NCBI RefSeq assembly: GCF_900109605.1
Contig: NZ_FOAM01000006.1
Span: 62,001-126,000, forward strand
Length of the DNA: 64,000 nucleotides
Reading direction: 5' to 3'
From: Xaviernesmea oryzae
GTDB lineage: Bacteria; Pseudomonadota; Alphaproteobacteria; Rhizobiales; Rhizobiaceae
In this document: piece by piece, positions 1-9,295 of the stretch
Layout of the letters: each line of letters opens with the position of its first letter
Position numbering within the stretch: position 1 is the stretch's first letter
Notes under the pieces: model-generated
What the model was told of the DNA's origin: nothing
The model's database searches: none
What the model saw: only the letters and a program-made list of their open reading frames with translations
Made by a program: the position numbers and the translations under genes

Positions 1-1
1 G

Positions 2-88
2 GCGGCGGATCGCAGCTTTTCGGCCGAGCTGCCTGTCGATGCGGACGGACTGGTGCTGGATTACCCCACGCTGTTTCAGCGCGTTTGA
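2..88 (+). CDS. C-terminal end of an unidentified protein (partial)
   Basis: The window opens inside a reading frame that ends at a TGA at 86-88, 15 bases before the pgk start. The 28 visible residues end in DGLVLDYPTLFQRV. The close spacing suggests it is upstream of, and perhaps co-transcribed with, pgk. The tail vaguely recalls the end of putative glycolipid-binding (DUF1089-type) proteins, but too little is visible to name it. Confidence 0.55.
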   Translation, partial: AADRSFSAELPVDADGLVLDYPTLFQRV

Positions 89-103
89 CCCCCGGAGACC
101 CCG

Positions 104-1300
104 ATGACCTTCAAGACCCTCGACGACCTGACTGATATCAAGGGCAAGCGCGTGCTCGTGCGCGTCGATCTCAACGTGCCCGTTGCCGATGGCAAGGTGA
201 CCGACGCCACCCGGATCGAGCGTGTGGTGCCGACCATTCGGGAATTGTCCGAAAAGGGCGCCAAGGTGATCCTGCTTGCCCATTTCGGCCGCCCAAAGGG
301 TGCGCCGGTGGCCGACATGTCGCTGAAGCTGGTGGCGCCTGCCGTCGAGGACATTCTCGATCAGCGCGTGCTCTTCGCCGAGGATTGCATTGGCGACAAG
401 GCCAAGGCCGCCATCGACGCGATGAAGGATGGCGACGTGCTGCTTCTGGAAAACACCCGCTTCCACAAGGGTGAAGAAAAGAACGATGCGGAATTCGTCG
501 CGGCGCTCGCTGCCAATGGCGATATCTACGTCAACGACGCCTTCTCGGCCGCCCACCGTGCCCATGCCTCGACCGAGGGCCTCGCCCGCCACCTTCCCGC
601 CTATGCCGGCCGCACCATGCAGGCCGAATTGGAAGCGCTGGAAAAGGGGCTCGGCAATCCCAAGCGCCCGGTCGTCGCCATTGTCGGCGGCGCCAAGGTC
701 TCGACCAAGATCGATCTTTTGCAGAACCTCGTGAAGAAGGTCGACGCACTCGTCATCGGCGGCGGCATGGCCAATACCTTTCTGGCAGCCGGCGGCACGA
801 ATGTCGGCAAGTCGCTCTGCGAGCATGATCTTGCCGATACCGCCAAGACGATCATGGCGGAAGCCGAGAAGGCCGGCTGCACCATCGTCCTGCCGGTCGA
901 TGGCGTGATCGCGCGCGAATTCAAGGCTGGCGCTGAAAACGAAGTGGTCGATATCGCCGCCATTCCGGCCGATGCCATGGTGCTCGATGTCGGCCCGGCT
1001 TCCGTTGCCGCTGTCAATGCCTGGGTCAGCAAGGCCACGACGCTGGTCTGGAACGGCCCGCTCGGCGCGTTTGAAATCGCACCCTTCGACAAGGCAACGG
1101 TCTCCGTGGCCAAGCATGCGGCCAGCCGCACCCGCTCGGGCGACCTCGTCTCCGTCGCCGGCGGCGGCGACACGGTCGCAGCGCTGAACCATGCCGATGT
1201 GGCCGAAGACTTCACCTATGTCTCGACCGCCGGCGGTGCGTTCCTCGAATGGATGGAAGGCAAGCCGCTTCCGGGCGTTGACATCCTCAAGAACAGCTAA
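104..1300 (+). CDS. pgk: Phosphoglycerate kinase
   Basis: Cytosolic glycolytic/gluconeogenic enzyme that transfers phosphate between 1,3-bisphosphoglycerate and ADP. The 398-residue product is full length for the family. Visible signatures are [13 protein letters not shown] near residue 16 (substrate-binding N-domain), AHFGRPKG near residue 60, the [13 protein letters not shown] segment in the middle and the nucleotide-domain motif NGPLGAFE near residue 317. A GGAG ribosome-binding site lies just before the ATG. It is followed by a hairpin terminator and then by a class I aldolase on the same strand, a glycolytic pairing (pgk-fba) seen in rhizobia. Confidence 0.98.
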   Translation: MTFKTLDDLTDIKGKRVLVRVDLNVPVADGKVTDATRIERVVPTIRELSEKGAKVILLAHFGRPKGAPVADMSLKLVAPAVEDILDQRVLFAEDCIGDKAKAAIDAMKDGDVLLLENTRFHKGEEKNDAEFVAALAANGDIYVNDAFSAAHRAHASTEGLARHLPAYAGRTMQAELEALEKGLGNPKRPVVAIVGGAKVSTKIDLLQNLVKKVDALVIGGGMANTFLAAGGTNVGKSLCEHDLADTAKTIMAEAEKAGCTIVLPVDGVIAREFKAGAENEVVDIAAIPADAMVLDVGPASVAAVNAWVSKATTLVWNGPLGAFEIAPFDKATVSVAKHAASRTRSGDLVSVAGGGDTVAALNHADVAEDFTYVSTAGGAFLEWMEGKPLPGVDILKNS

Positions 1301-1344
1301 GGTCTATGCTGGTCTCTTTTGCATAAAGCCGACGTTGATTTTGG

Positions 1345-1374
1345 AGCGCGTCCCTCATCGGGGGCGCGCTTTTC
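1345..1374 (+). terminator. Rho-independent terminator after pgk
   Basis: Stem GCGCGTCCC / GGGGCGCGC (one G-U pair) with a short loop and a TTTTC tail, 45 bases after the pgk stop. Confidence 0.7.
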
Positions 1375-1439
1375 TCATGGAGAGCAGGCGGTCTCAAATG
1401 CAGTTATACATAAGCAGTCAACGGAAACAGAACACTTTC

Positions 1440-1466
1440 AAACGATTAAAATATTTTCAATCGTTT
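1440..1466. promoter_or_regulatory. AT-rich inverted repeat upstream of the aldolase gene
   Basis: Arms AAACGATT and AATCGTTT flank an 11-base core AAAATATTTTC, giving a nearly symmetric 27-base element about 80 bases before the aldolase start. The CGTTTCA-like half sites recall LacI-type operators, but no regulator is identified. It is too far from an oligo-T to be a terminator, so an operator is the better reading. Confidence 0.45.
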
Positions 1467-1548
1467 CAATGGCTTGAGTGCCTATTTGCCGGAAAAAAAT
1501 CTTCTGCTACGCCTGCTTCCCGAGAGAAAACAATCGGGAGAGGCAGAG

Positions 1549-2574
1549 ATGACCGAGAAACTGGAAGATATCGCCGGCGCGATGATGTCAAAAGGCCAGG
1601 GCTTGCTGGCCGCGGACGAGTCCACCTCCACCATTGAAAAGCGCTTCGACACGATCGGCCTTGCCTCGACCGAAGACAGCCGCCGCGATTATCGCGAAAT
1701 GCTGTTTCGCGCCGATGATGCGATGAAGCCCTGCATCTCCGGCGTCATCCTTTATGAGGAAACCCTGTTCCAGAAGGCTGCCGACGGCACGCCGCTGGTC
1801 GAGATCATCCGCAAGGCCGGCGCCGTGCCGGGCATCAAGGTCGATCTCGGCGCCAAGCCGATGGCCGGTTTTGCCGGTGAAACCATCACCGAAGGCCTGG
1901 ATGGGTTGGCCGGCCGCCTTGCTCGCTATTACGAGGCCGGCGCCCGATTTGCCAAATGGCGCGGCGTCATCGCCATATCGGACATCCTGCCAAGCAGCGG
2001 TTCGGTCAGGGCCAATGCCCATGCGCTGGCGCGTTATGCGGCCCTCTGCCAGGCTGCCGGCATTGTACCGATCGTCGAGCCAGAGGTTTTGATGGACGGC
2101 ACGCCGGGCGACCATGCGATCGCCCGCAGCGAAGAGGTGACGGAAGCGACCCTGCGCATCGTCTTCGAAGAACTCGCCGCCCAGCGCGTCTCGCTCGAAG
2201 GCATGATCCTGAAGCCGAGCATGGTGATCGACGGCAAGAATGCCCGCAAGGCCTCCGTCGAGGACGTGGCCGAGCGGACGGTCAAGGTGCTCAAGCGCAC
2301 CGTGCCCTCTGCCGTTCCCGGCATTGCCTTCCTGTCGGGCGGCCAGTCGACCGAGGAGGCTACCGCACACCTTTCTGCGATGGTTTCCGGCTTCGCGCTC
2401 CCCTGGACGCTGACTTTCTCCTATGGCCGCGCACTGCAGGCCGAAGCGCTGAAGGCTTGGCAGGGCAAGGCGGAAAATGTCGCCGCCGGTCAGCGCGCCT
2501 TCACCCACCGCGCCCGCATGTGCAGCCTTGCCGCGCTCGGCGGCTGGCGCCGCGAGTTAGAAAAGGCGGCCTGA
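1549..2574 (+). CDS. fbaB: Class I fructose-bisphosphate aldolase
   Basis: Cleaves or forms fructose 1,6-bisphosphate through a Schiff-base lysine. The frame is open from 1474, but the ATG at 1549 has a GGGAGAGGCAGAG ribosome-binding site and gives a 341-residue protein starting MTEKLEDIAGAMM, the usual class I length. Signatures are KGQGLLAADESTSTIEKRF at the N-terminus, the KWRGVI segment, PEVLMDG, and GMILKPSMV, which carries the Schiff-base lysine. FLSGGQSTEEAT near the C-terminus binds phosphate. It is co-directional with pgk but separated from it by a terminator and a palindrome, so it probably has its own promoter. Confidence 0.96.
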   Translation: MTEKLEDIAGAMMSKGQGLLAADESTSTIEKRFDTIGLASTEDSRRDYREMLFRADDAMKPCISGVILYEETLFQKAADGTPLVEIIRKAGAVPGIKVDLGAKPMAGFAGETITEGLDGLAGRLARYYEAGARFAKWRGVIAISDILPSSGSVRANAHALARYAALCQAAGIVPIVEPEVLMDGTPGDHAIARSEEVTEATLRIVFEELAAQRVSLEGMILKPSMVIDGKNARKASVEDVAERTVKVLKRTVPSAVPGIAFLSGGQSTEEATAHLSAMVSGFALPWTLTFSYGRALQAEALKAWQGKAENVAAGQRAFTHRARMCSLAALGGWRRELEKAA

Positions 2575-2585
2575 TCAAGCTTACC

Positions 2586-2610
2586 CCTGCGGGCCGAAGA
2601 TGCCCGCAGG
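2586..2610. repeat. Perfect hairpin after the aldolase gene
   Basis: CCTGCGGGC and GCCCGCAGG form a 9-bp perfect stem with a 7-base loop directly after the aldolase stop. There is no T-run, so it is likely an RNA-stabilising hairpin upstream of the true terminator. Confidence 0.5.
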
Positions 2611-2632
2611 ATCCTTCTGGAGGGGAGGAGGG

Positions 2633-2661
2633 CCCGGTCGCGCAAGTGGCCGGGTTTTTTT
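2633..2661 (+). terminator. Rho-independent terminator after fbaB
   Basis: Stem CCCGGTC / GGCCGGG with an 8-base loop followed by seven T residues. Confidence 0.85.
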
Positions 2662-2776
2662 GTCGAAGGACGAAGCTCCGATGCATGGGAGAAAGGCGGA
2701 ACTGGCTTCGGCAAAGCGGACGCATCGATTCAAGAGGTACAGCGGCACCTATTTTTGCTGGAGGACAAGTGGCGTT

Positions 2777-2932
2777 CTACGGCCGGATCAGGACCGTCAC
2801 CATCATCAGCGCAATGGCCGCCACCGCGATCTTCCAGAAATCGCGGCGCCGGCGCAGCCCCGGCAAAGCCAACGGCTTCAGGAGATGAAGGACCATTGCG
2901 AGGAGCAGGAGAAGCGAGAGCGCCTTGGTCAT
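2777..2932 (-). CDS. Small membrane protein (51 aa) of unknown function
   Basis: Minus-strand frame from ATG at 2932 to TAG at 2777. The protein begins MTKALSLLLLLAMVLHLLKP, has a basic cluster LRRRRDFWK around residues 26-34 and ends in a second hydrophobic stretch IAVAAIALMMVTVLIRP. Two predicted membrane helices with a positive central loop make it a likely inner-membrane peptide. I recall similar short proteins next to glycolytic genes in rhizobia, but no function is known to me. It stands alone, convergent with the aldolase gene and divergent from the MFS gene. Confidence 0.7.
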   Translation of the reverse strand: MTKALSLLLLLAMVLHLLKPLALPGLRRRRDFWKIAVAAIALMMVTVLIRP

Positions 2933-3317
2933 GCCGGTCTGCCCTGCCTCAACGATGTCAGGCCAGCGCCGACAGGTTTCACATCAGCCACGGCGCCCCA
3001 CCCTCTTTTCAATCGCTCGGCATGAACGGCCATGTCTTCGTGCAGGCCGCAGTCCTGTCAGCGCATTGACGCCATATGCCATGATCGTCAAACTGCCGTA
3101 CTCTCCATAACGAGAGCCTCCATCCTATTTCATGGGCGGCAAGTGATTGCAATTTCCGACGGCTTTTGCACATTAGCCCGTCAGGGAGGCCTTGAATCGT
3201 CGCGGCGACGCGGCACGGGCGACATTCCCTGCAAATTCACCGCCAGCCCGTTGTGCTTTTCGACGGGCATCTCCTGGCGGCAATTGCTCTTCGCGTTACC
3301 AAGCCAGCGGATTGTTC
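2933..3317. other. Intergenic region without a supported gene
   Basis: 385 bases between the divergent small membrane protein and MFS genes. Short frames are open here, but they lack ribosome-binding sites and recognisable sequence. It must hold promoters for both genes; no clear -35/-10 pair could be singled out. Confidence 0.5.
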
Positions 3318-4748
3318 ATGCGCAATAACCTTGTCCCGGTCGCCGCCCTGCTTCTCGGCACATTGTTTCTCTTTCTCGGCAACGGTCTGCACGGCCTGCT
3401 CCTGCCGATCCGTGGAACTGCCGAGGGGTATTCGGCGACGCTGCTTGGTTTTCTCGGCACATCCTGGGCCACGGGCTTCGTGCTCGGCTGCCTGTCGGCG
3501 CCCACCATCGTGCGCCGCGCCGGCCATGTCCGGGCCTTTTCGATCTTCAGCTCGTTTCTGGCGATCATTGCGCTCCTGACCGGCATCCTGGTCGATCCCA
3601 TCTGGTGGGTCGCGTTGCGCGCCGTCACCGGCTTCTCGACGGCCGGCACCTCGATGATCATCGAGAGCTGGCTGAACGAACGGGCTACAAATGAGAGCCG
3701 AGGCGCGATCTTCTCGCTCTACATCGCCATTACCCTGTTCGGTGTCGTCGCCGGTCAGCTGATGGTGCCCTTTGGCGACACGCACACCGCGTTCTTCTTC
3801 ATGATCTGCGGTATCGTCTATTGCCTGTCGATGCTGCCGACGTTGATGTCGACGGCTGCCAGCCCGGCGCCCTTGAAACAGGTGCGCCTGGATCTCGGCG
3901 GCCTTTACAGAAACTCGCCTGTCTCCTTCCTCGGCATTCTCCTGATCGGCATTGCCAACGGCGCCTATGGCACGCTTGGCGCGGTTTTCGGCCGGCAGGC
4001 AGGTCTGTCCGACGCGGATGTCGCCTTCATGGTCAGCTCGGTCATCTTTGCCGGGGCGGTCATGCAATTTCCGGCCGGCCGCCTGTCCGACCGAATTGAT
4101 CGGCGCTACGTGCTCGCCGGCCTTGCGCTGGTTGCCGCGATTGCCGGCCTGCTGATCTTCGTTATCGAGCCCGCCCGGGTGTGGCTGCTGGTGACACTGG
4201 TGGCGGTCTATGGCGCGACGGCCAATGCGCTCTATCCGATCGCCGCATCCCATGCCAACGACTTCGCTGCGCCCGAGGATTTCGTCAAGGTCTCCGGCGG
4301 CCTGCTGCTGCTTTACGGCATCGGCACCATTATCGGCCCGACCATCGGCGGGCCGATCATGACCGCGATGGGACCCTATGGCCTGTTCATGATCACCGCG
4401 TGCGCCCATGTGCTGATCGCGATCTATGCGATCATCCGCAGCCGGATGCGCGCGGCCATCCCCATCGACCGCCGCGACAGCTTCGCAGCCACCAATGCCG
4501 GGCTCATGACCACGCCGGAAAGCCTGCAGATGTCGCCGCGCGCGCCGGCTGCGGAAGGCCCACTTCCGACCGCTGCGAACGAGGCAGTTGCGCCAGACAA
4601 GCCGGAAGAGCCGACGCCTCCGGCCGAGACATCCTTGAGCGAACAGGCCGTTTCAGCGTCCGTCCATGACGCGGCTGCGGCGCCATCCGTATCGCCGGAA
4701 GCCGGCACCGCGAAACAGGAGGATGACCGCAGCGAAACCCCGCGCTGA
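3318..4748 (+). CDS. Major facilitator superfamily transporter
   Basis: Inner-membrane secondary transporter; substrate unknown. The ATG at 3318 (MRNNLVPVAALLLGTLFLFL) puts a membrane helix at the N-terminus, as expected for the family, and gives 476 residues; the frame is open to 3192 by a TTG, and the ATG lacks a strong ribosome-binding site. About twelve hydrophobic segments are visible. GRLSDRIDRRYVLAGLAL near residue 252 is the MFS loop motif between two helices. The last 100 residues are an unusual hydrophilic Pro/Ala/Glu-rich tail beyond the last helix. The overall pattern resembles the YcaD-type group. It is monocistronic, followed by a hairpin-rich spacer. Confidence 0.85.
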   Translation: MRNNLVPVAALLLGTLFLFLGNGLHGLLLPIRGTAEGYSATLLGFLGTSWATGFVLGCLSAPTIVRRAGHVRAFSIFSSFLAIIALLTGILVDPIWWVALRAVTGFSTAGTSMIIESWLNERATNESRGAIFSLYIAITLFGVVAGQLMVPFGDTHTAFFFMICGIVYCLSMLPTLMSTAASPAPLKQVRLDLGGLYRNSPVSFLGILLIGIANGAYGTLGAVFGRQAGLSDADVAFMVSSVIFAGAVMQFPAGRLSDRIDRRYVLAGLALVAAIAGLLIFVIEPARVWLLVTLVAVYGATANALYPIAASHANDFAAPEDFVKVSGGLLLLYGIGTIIGPTIGGPIMTAMGPYGLFMITACAHVLIAIYAIIRSRMRAAIPIDRRDSFAATNAGLMTTPESLQMSPRAPAAEGPLPTAANEAVAPDKPEEPTPPAETSLSEQAVSASVHDAAAAPSVSPEAGTAKQEDDRSETPR

Positions 4749-5148
4749 CAGAGCATCGAATCGCCAGCGGTCAACGAAAAAATTTCGCCGTTTTTGCATT
4801 TTCGCATCTGATAAAATACCGAGCGAAACCCTTTGTTAAGCAACGCCCGGTAAAGCTGTTGTCATCCAGATCGCTCTGGATTCAGGCCCGTCGCCCTTGG
4901 CGAAAGGTCTGATTTTTCTCCCTGTTTTACCTTGAGAGCCGCCTCCGAGCGGCTCTTTTTTTATGGCTCTGGGTCTATTTGGTACAAGGTGAAGAGAATT
5001 GTGGGTATTAACCCTCTATTAAGAACAGACTTGCGTGTCATGCGGTAAAGGACCATCTTCACCTCAAGCACGCAGGGGCAAGCGAAACTTTTCGCCGGAA
5101 GGCCCGTTACCTGCGCAGATTGATTGATGCGCAAGCAGGGAAATGGAC
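4749..5148 (+). other. Hairpin-rich intergenic region, possible small RNA
   Basis: No protein gene is supported in these 400 bases. Reading down the plus strand there is a perfect hairpin ATCCAGA-TCGC-TCTGGAT (4864-4881), a small CGCC-CTT-GGCG hairpin near 4897, then a strong terminator. That sequence of structures 190 bases after the MFS stop would fit a short stable transcript or a long MFS 3' region. The leader of rcdA follows. Confidence 0.3.
4935..4962 (+). terminator. Strong Rho-independent terminator
   Basis: Stem GAGCCGC / GCGGCTC with loop CTCCGA, followed by seven T residues. It ends whatever transcript crosses the 4.75-4.93 kb spacer. Confidence 0.85.
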
Positions 5149-5667
5149 ATGTCAGAACCGAGTCTGAACACTGTGAGCTTTGCAGGTCACGCGGCATCTT
5201 CCGCCCAGTTCAAGGCGCTCTATGCCGAGGGCATGGCCTTGGTGGAAGAAACGGCGACCTATCTCGACGGGCCCGGCCGCACGGCCTCCAAGCTCCTGCC
5301 GCGTCTGGCATCAGTTCTTTATGCTGCTGAATCCATGCGGTTGACCACCCGGCTGATGCAGATGGCCTCCTGGCTGCTCCTGCAGCGTGCCGTCAACAAT
5401 GGCGAGATGACGCGCGACCAGGTTCTGTCGGAAAAGAACAAGGTCCGCCTCGACAGCTTCAACGTCGATCGCAGCGCTCCCGGCTGGCACGATCTGCCGG
5501 AAGGCTTCCGCGATTTGATCGAGCGCTCGCTGCGCCTGCAGAACCGTGTGGCCCTGCTCGACCGCGAAATCTATCGGCCGCAGGATGCCACCAGCTTCTC
5601 CCCCGACAATCAGAATGCGGTGAAAGCCCAGCTTAACCTGCTGCAGACGGCGTTTGCCCGCACCTGA
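5149..5667 (+). CDS. rcdA: RcdA-type protease adaptor (DUF1465)
   Basis: 172 residues; matches the DUF1465 family, whose Caulobacter member RcdA delivers the master regulator CtrA and other substrates to ClpXP together with CpdR. Visible family features are the helical segment LASVLYAAESMRLTTRLMQM, the WLLLQRAVNNGEM block and a final LNLLQTAF helix. Two ATGs six bases apart are possible (5143 and 5149); the GCAGGGA ribosome-binding site is too close to the first, so 5149 is chosen. A cpdR gene lies in the same window (62.4 kb), so both halves of this proteolytic module are present. Function is inferred from the family. Confidence 0.88.
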   Translation: MSEPSLNTVSFAGHAASSAQFKALYAEGMALVEETATYLDGPGRTASKLLPRLASVLYAAESMRLTTRLMQMASWLLLQRAVNNGEMTRDQVLSEKNKVRLDSFNVDRSAPGWHDLPEGFRDLIERSLRLQNRVALLDREIYRPQDATSFSPDNQNAVKAQLNLLQTAFART

Positions 5668-5696
5668 ACTGAATAAGATCTCTGCTGGCGTACGAG

Positions 5697-5722
5697 GCTC
5701 GGTCAAGCGACCGGGCCTTTTT
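5697..5722 (+). terminator. Rho-independent terminator after rcdA
   Basis: Stem GCTCGGTC / GACCGGGC (one T-G pair), loop AAGC, followed by CTTTTT. Confidence 0.75.
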
Positions 5723-5854
5723 CGTTTGGCCTGCCCTTTTTGCCGATCTTCCCCCGGCAGAGCATGCCCCCGCGTGCGTTGGCATGATCGCAGCCGCCCT
5801 CGCTGCGTGAACACACCTCCCTGCATCCTTGCCAAATCAAAGCCAGCAAACGCA

Positions 5855-5881
5855 AAAAGCCCGGCGCGAGGCCGGGCTTTT
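5855..5881. terminator. Bidirectional terminator between rcdA and rpmE
   Basis: AAAAGCCCGGC and GCCGGGCTTTT form an 11-bp stem with A-run and T-run on opposite sides, suited to ending both the plus-strand and the rpmE minus-strand transcripts. Confidence 0.8.
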
Positions 5882-5906
5882 CTGACGTCCGCCAGGAGCG
5901 GAAATT

Positions 5907-6128
5907 TTAGAGGCCGAGGCCTTCGAAGCGCTTCTTGAACTTGGAGACGCGGCCGCCGCGGTCCATGAGCTGCTGGTTGCCGCCGGTCCAGGCCGGGTGG
6001 GACTTGGGATCGATTTCCAGGTTCATGACGGCGCCTTCGGAGCCCCAGGTCGAGCGGGTCTCATACTCGGTACCATCGGTCATGACGACCTTGATCATGT
6101 GGTAAGCGGGGTGGATATCAGCCTTCAT
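5907..6128 (-). CDS. rpmE: 50S ribosomal protein L31
   Basis: 73-residue component of the large ribosomal subunit. It begins [20 protein letters not shown] and carries the L31 signature [10 protein letters not shown] near residue 43, ending in [11 protein letters not shown]. The protein has no cysteine at all, so it is of the zinc-free type. It starts at the ATG at 6128 and is divergent from the ABC exporter gene, with about 180 bases of shared promoter region. The bidirectional terminator at 5855-5881 ends it. Confidence 0.97.
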   Translation of the reverse strand: MKADIHPAYHMIKVVMTDGTEYETRSTWGSEGAVMNLEIDPKSHPAWTGGNQQLMDRGGRVSKFKKRFEGLGL

Positions 6129-6305
6129 GTTTGTCTTCCTAGATCTCTGGCGGGTCCATTCGTCGCACGCCATTGCGACAGGAGGACCGAACACGTAAAT
6201 GAAGCCGCACAGCATTTCCAGAACGGCCTCTTTCGGGATGCGGTGCCTATACATGAAGGCCGGTGCGATCACAAGTGCGATCACGGCCCCGGCAGGAGAA
6301 GATGC

Positions 6306-8117
6306 GTGTCTGTCGACGTTCAAATGCCCCGCCGCAAAGGTTTTGCCTTGGCACAGCTGTCCCCGCTGATGTTGCTCGGACCCTATGTCGTCCGATACAA
6401 GGCCATGGCGGCCGGCGCGCTGGTGGCGCTGACCATGGCGGCGGTGACCACGCTGACCCTGCCCATGGCCGTCAGGCGCATGGTGGACAAGGGCTTTTCC
6501 GCCTCGGATGCCGGTTTCGTCAACAGCTACTTCGCCATGCTGATGGTGCTGGCCGCCGTTCTCGCCCTGTCGAGCGCGGCGCGCTATTATTTCGTCATCA
6601 CGCTCGGCGAGCGCATTGTCTCGGATATTCGGCGCGATGTCTTCGCCCATGTCGTGCGGCTCTCCCCCGCTTTCTTTGACGTCAACCAGTCGGGCGAAAT
6701 CGTCTCGCGGCTGACGGCGGATGCCACGCAGATCAAATCCGCCGTCGGCGCCTCCGCCTCGATTGCGCTGCGCAACATCATCCTCTGCGCCGGCGCCATC
6801 GTGATGATGGTTGCGACCAGTCCGAAGCTGTCGAGCCTCGTCCTGGCGGCGATCCCACTGATCGTCTTTCCGCTGGTGGCCTTTGGCCGCTCGGTGCGTC
6901 GGCGCGCCCGCGCCGCGCAGGACCGGCTGGCCCAGGCCTCGGCTTTTGCCGGCGAAGCGATCGCCGCCAGCCGCGACGTCCAGGCTTTCAATGGCGAAGA
7001 GGCGGCCACCACCCGCTATGGTGCGGCCGTCGAGGATGCCTTCCAGGCGGCCCGCGCCTCCACCAAGGCGCGCGCGGCGCTGACGGCATTTGCCATCACC
7101 ATGGTGTTCGGCAGCGTCGTTGCCGTGCTCTGGTTCGGTGCTCATGACGTGCTGGCCGGCTCGCTGTCGGCGGGCACGCTCGGGCAATTCCTGCTCTATT
7201 CCGTCTTCGCTGCCGGCAGCCTGGGCGCTCTCTCGGAAGTCTGGGGCGAGCTGTCACAGGCCGCTGGCGCCGCCGAGCGTCTGTCCGAGCTGCTGCAGGA
7301 AGTTCCGGCCATTGCCGCACCGCCGACGCCAAAATCCCTGCCGATGCCGCCGCGCGGGAGCCTCGCCTTCGAGCAGGTGTCCTTCGCCTATCCCTCCCGT
7401 CAGGGCACGGCGAGCCTCGATGGCGTCAGCTTTGCCGTCAAGCCGGGCGAGACGGTGGCGATCGTCGGCCCATCCGGCGCGGGCAAGAGCACGCTGTTTG
7501 CCTTGCTGTTGCGCTTCTACGATCCCGTCAGCGGGACGATCCGGCTGGATGGAGAAGACATCCGCCAGACCGATCCGCAGGACCTGCGTCAGCGGCTGGC
7601 CATCGTTCCGCAGGACGTGGCGATCTTTGCCGCAACCGTGCATGACAACATCGCCTTCGGCCGACCAGAGGCAAGCCGCGCCGACGTGGAGGCTGCTGCC
7701 CGGGCTGCCCAGGCCGATGGCTTCATCCGGGCGCTGGACCAAGGCTATGATACGCAGGTGGGCGAGCGTGGCATCACCCTTTCAGGCGGCCAGCGCCAGC
7801 GCATCGGGATTGCCCGCGCAATCTTGAAGGATGCGCCGGTGCTGCTTCTCGACGAGGCAACCTCCGCGCTCGATGCCGAGAGCGAGACGCTGGTTCAGCG
7901 TGCGCTCGAGGGTCTGATGGAGCACCGCACCACGCTCGTCATTGCTCACCGCCTCGCAACGGTCCTGAAGGCCGACCGCATCCTCGTGATGGACAATGGC
8001 CGGATCGTCGAGGATGGCACCCATGCCAGCCTGATGCGTCATGGCGGCCTCTATGCCCGGCTGGCCCGCCTGCAATTCACCGATGGCGGCCTGGTTCAGC
8101 AGGCCGCCGGTGGCTGA
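6306..8117 (+). CDS. ABC exporter, fused permease and ATPase (half-transporter)
   Basis: 603-residue inner-membrane half-transporter expected to act as a homodimer. The first ~330 residues hold about six membrane helices (ABC transmembrane type 1 fold). The ATPase domain shows Walker [10 protein letters not shown], the Q-loop IVPQDVAIF, the signature LSGGQRQR, Walker [13 protein letters not shown] and the switch histidine in VIAHRL. The start is the GTG at 6306, with an AGGAG site seven bases upstream; an ATG at 6324 is the alternative. It is of the MsbA/BmrA-like lipid or drug exporter class, but the substrate cannot be read from sequence. It is convergent with the OmpA-like gene. Confidence 0.92.
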   Translation: MSVDVQMPRRKGFALAQLSPLMLLGPYVVRYKAMAAGALVALTMAAVTTLTLPMAVRRMVDKGFSASDAGFVNSYFAMLMVLAAVLALSSAARYYFVITLGERIVSDIRRDVFAHVVRLSPAFFDVNQSGEIVSRLTADATQIKSAVGASASIALRNIILCAGAIVMMVATSPKLSSLVLAAIPLIVFPLVAFGRSVRRRARAAQDRLAQASAFAGEAIAASRDVQAFNGEEAATTRYGAAVEDAFQAARASTKARAALTAFAITMVFGSVVAVLWFGAHDVLAGSLSAGTLGQFLLYSVFAAGSLGALSEVWGELSQAAGAAERLSELLQEVPAIAAPPTPKSLPMPPRGSLAFEQVSFAYPSRQGTASLDGVSFAVKPGETVAIVGPSGAGKSTLFALLLRFYDPVSGTIRLDGEDIRQTDPQDLRQRLAIVPQDVAIFAATVHDNIAFGRPEASRADVEAAARAAQADGFIRALDQGYDTQVGERGITLSGGQRQRIGIARAILKDAPVLLLDEATSALDAESETLVQRALEGLMEHRTTLVIAHRLATVLKADRILVMDNGRIVEDGTHASLMRHGGLYARLARLQFTDGGLVQQAAGG

Positions 8118-8259
8118 TCGGCGCGCAAATAAATCGACCAGGTCAAGGAAGAACGTCCGGTCGACTTACCCGGCCTGACGACATGCGAAGAGCACACCGC
8201 ACAGCCAGCGCAACGGCCTTGCGCTACTTCACACAAGCGCCCGTAAGCCGAAACTCGTC

Positions 8260-9291
8260 CTACTTCTCGGTGAGCGCCAGCTCGATGCGCCGGTTCTGGT
8301 CGCGCGCTTCCTTGGTGTCGCCGGGCGCGATGGGCTGGTATTGCCCGAAGCCTGCGGCCACCAGCCGGTCTGCCGGCACGCCGCGCGAGATCAGGAACTT
8401 GACGACCGAGGTGGCGCGGGCCGACGACAGCTCCCAATTGTCGGCATAGCGGCCATTGCCGGATAGCGGCACATTGTCCGTATGCCCATCGACACGCAGC
8501 ACCCAATCGATCTCCGGCGGAATTTCCTTGGCGAGATCGATCAGCGCCATGGCCAGCTTGGCCATCTCCTCCTGGCCGGCGGGATTGAGTTCATTGCCGC
8601 CGGACGGAAACAGAACTTCCGACTGGAAAACGAAACGGTCGCCGACAATGCGGATATTTTCGCGGTCGGACAGGATCTCGCGCAGGCGGCCGAAAAAGTC
8701 CGAGCGGTAACGGTTGAGCTCCTGCACACGCTGGGCAAGCGCCACGTTTAGCCGTCGGCCGAGATCGGCGATCTTGGTCTGCGACGTCGCATCCTTGGCC
8801 TCGGAGGCCTGCAGCGCGCTTTCCACGGCAGCGATCTGAGCGCGCAGAGCGGCAATCTGCTGATTGAGGAGATCGATCTGGCTGAGCGCCCGGGCGCTGG
8901 TCTGGCGCTCGCTCTCGAGCTGGCCGGTCAGTTCGCCGACACGCTGATTGGCCGTATCGGCGCTGCCGCTGCCTTGGGAGAGCAAGGCCTGCAGACGCGA
9001 GCGTTCGCTCTCGGAGGTCGACAGCGAGGCCTGGAGACTGGCGAGCGAATCCTCCAGATCCTGCTTGCCGCTCTTTTCCAGCGCCAGAAGCTGAGTCAGC
9101 TCGTTGATCTGGCTGTTCAGCCGGTTGAGAACGTCTTCCTTGCCGCTGATCTCACGGCTCAGCAGGAATTGCGCCAGCACGAAGACCGACAGCAGGAACA
9201 TGATGGCGAGCAAAAGCGTGGACAGGGCGTCGACGAAGCCCGGCCAGTAATCCACGGTGCGGTGCGAGCGGGCGCGGCGCGACAGGGCCAA
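8260..9291 (-). CDS. OmpA/MotB-like peptidoglycan-binding protein with coiled coil
   Basis: 343 residues in three parts: a single N-terminal membrane helix (FVDALSTLLLAIMFLLSVFV) with a buried aspartate like the proton-carrying Asp of MotB, a ~150-residue coiled coil rich in Leu/Gln/Ala, and a C-terminal OmpA domain containing RVDGHTDNVPLSGNGRY and DQNRRIELAL, which binds peptidoglycan. Translation appears to start at a TTG (9291) with a GGGGGA site eight bases upstream, inside the end of the MotA-like gene; no ATG occurs before residue 31. With its upstream partner it should form an ion-driven inner-membrane complex anchored to the wall. It is not a flagellar cluster member here. Confidence 0.85.
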   Translation of the reverse strand: MALSRRARSHRTVDYWPGFVDALSTLLLAIMFLLSVFVLAQFLLSREISGKEDVLNRLNSQINELTQLLALEKSGKQDLEDSLASLQASLSTSESERSRLQALLSQGSGSADTANQRVGELTGQLESERQTSARALSQIDLLNQQIAALRAQIAAVESALQASEAKDATSQTKIADLGRRLNVALAQRVQELNRYRSDFFGRLREILSDRENIRIVGDRFVFQSEVLFPSGGNELNPAGQEEMAKLAMALIDLAKEIPPEIDWVLRVDGHTDNVPLSGNGRYADNWELSSARATSVVKFLISRGVPADRLVAAGFGQYQPIAPGDTKEARDQNRRIELALTEK

Positions 9292-9295
9292 GGCG

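Noticed and set aside
5907..7187. Long minus-strand reading frame extending L31 to 426 residues
   Set aside because: The upstream part is the antisense shadow of the ABC exporter; the real L31 start is the ATG at 6128.
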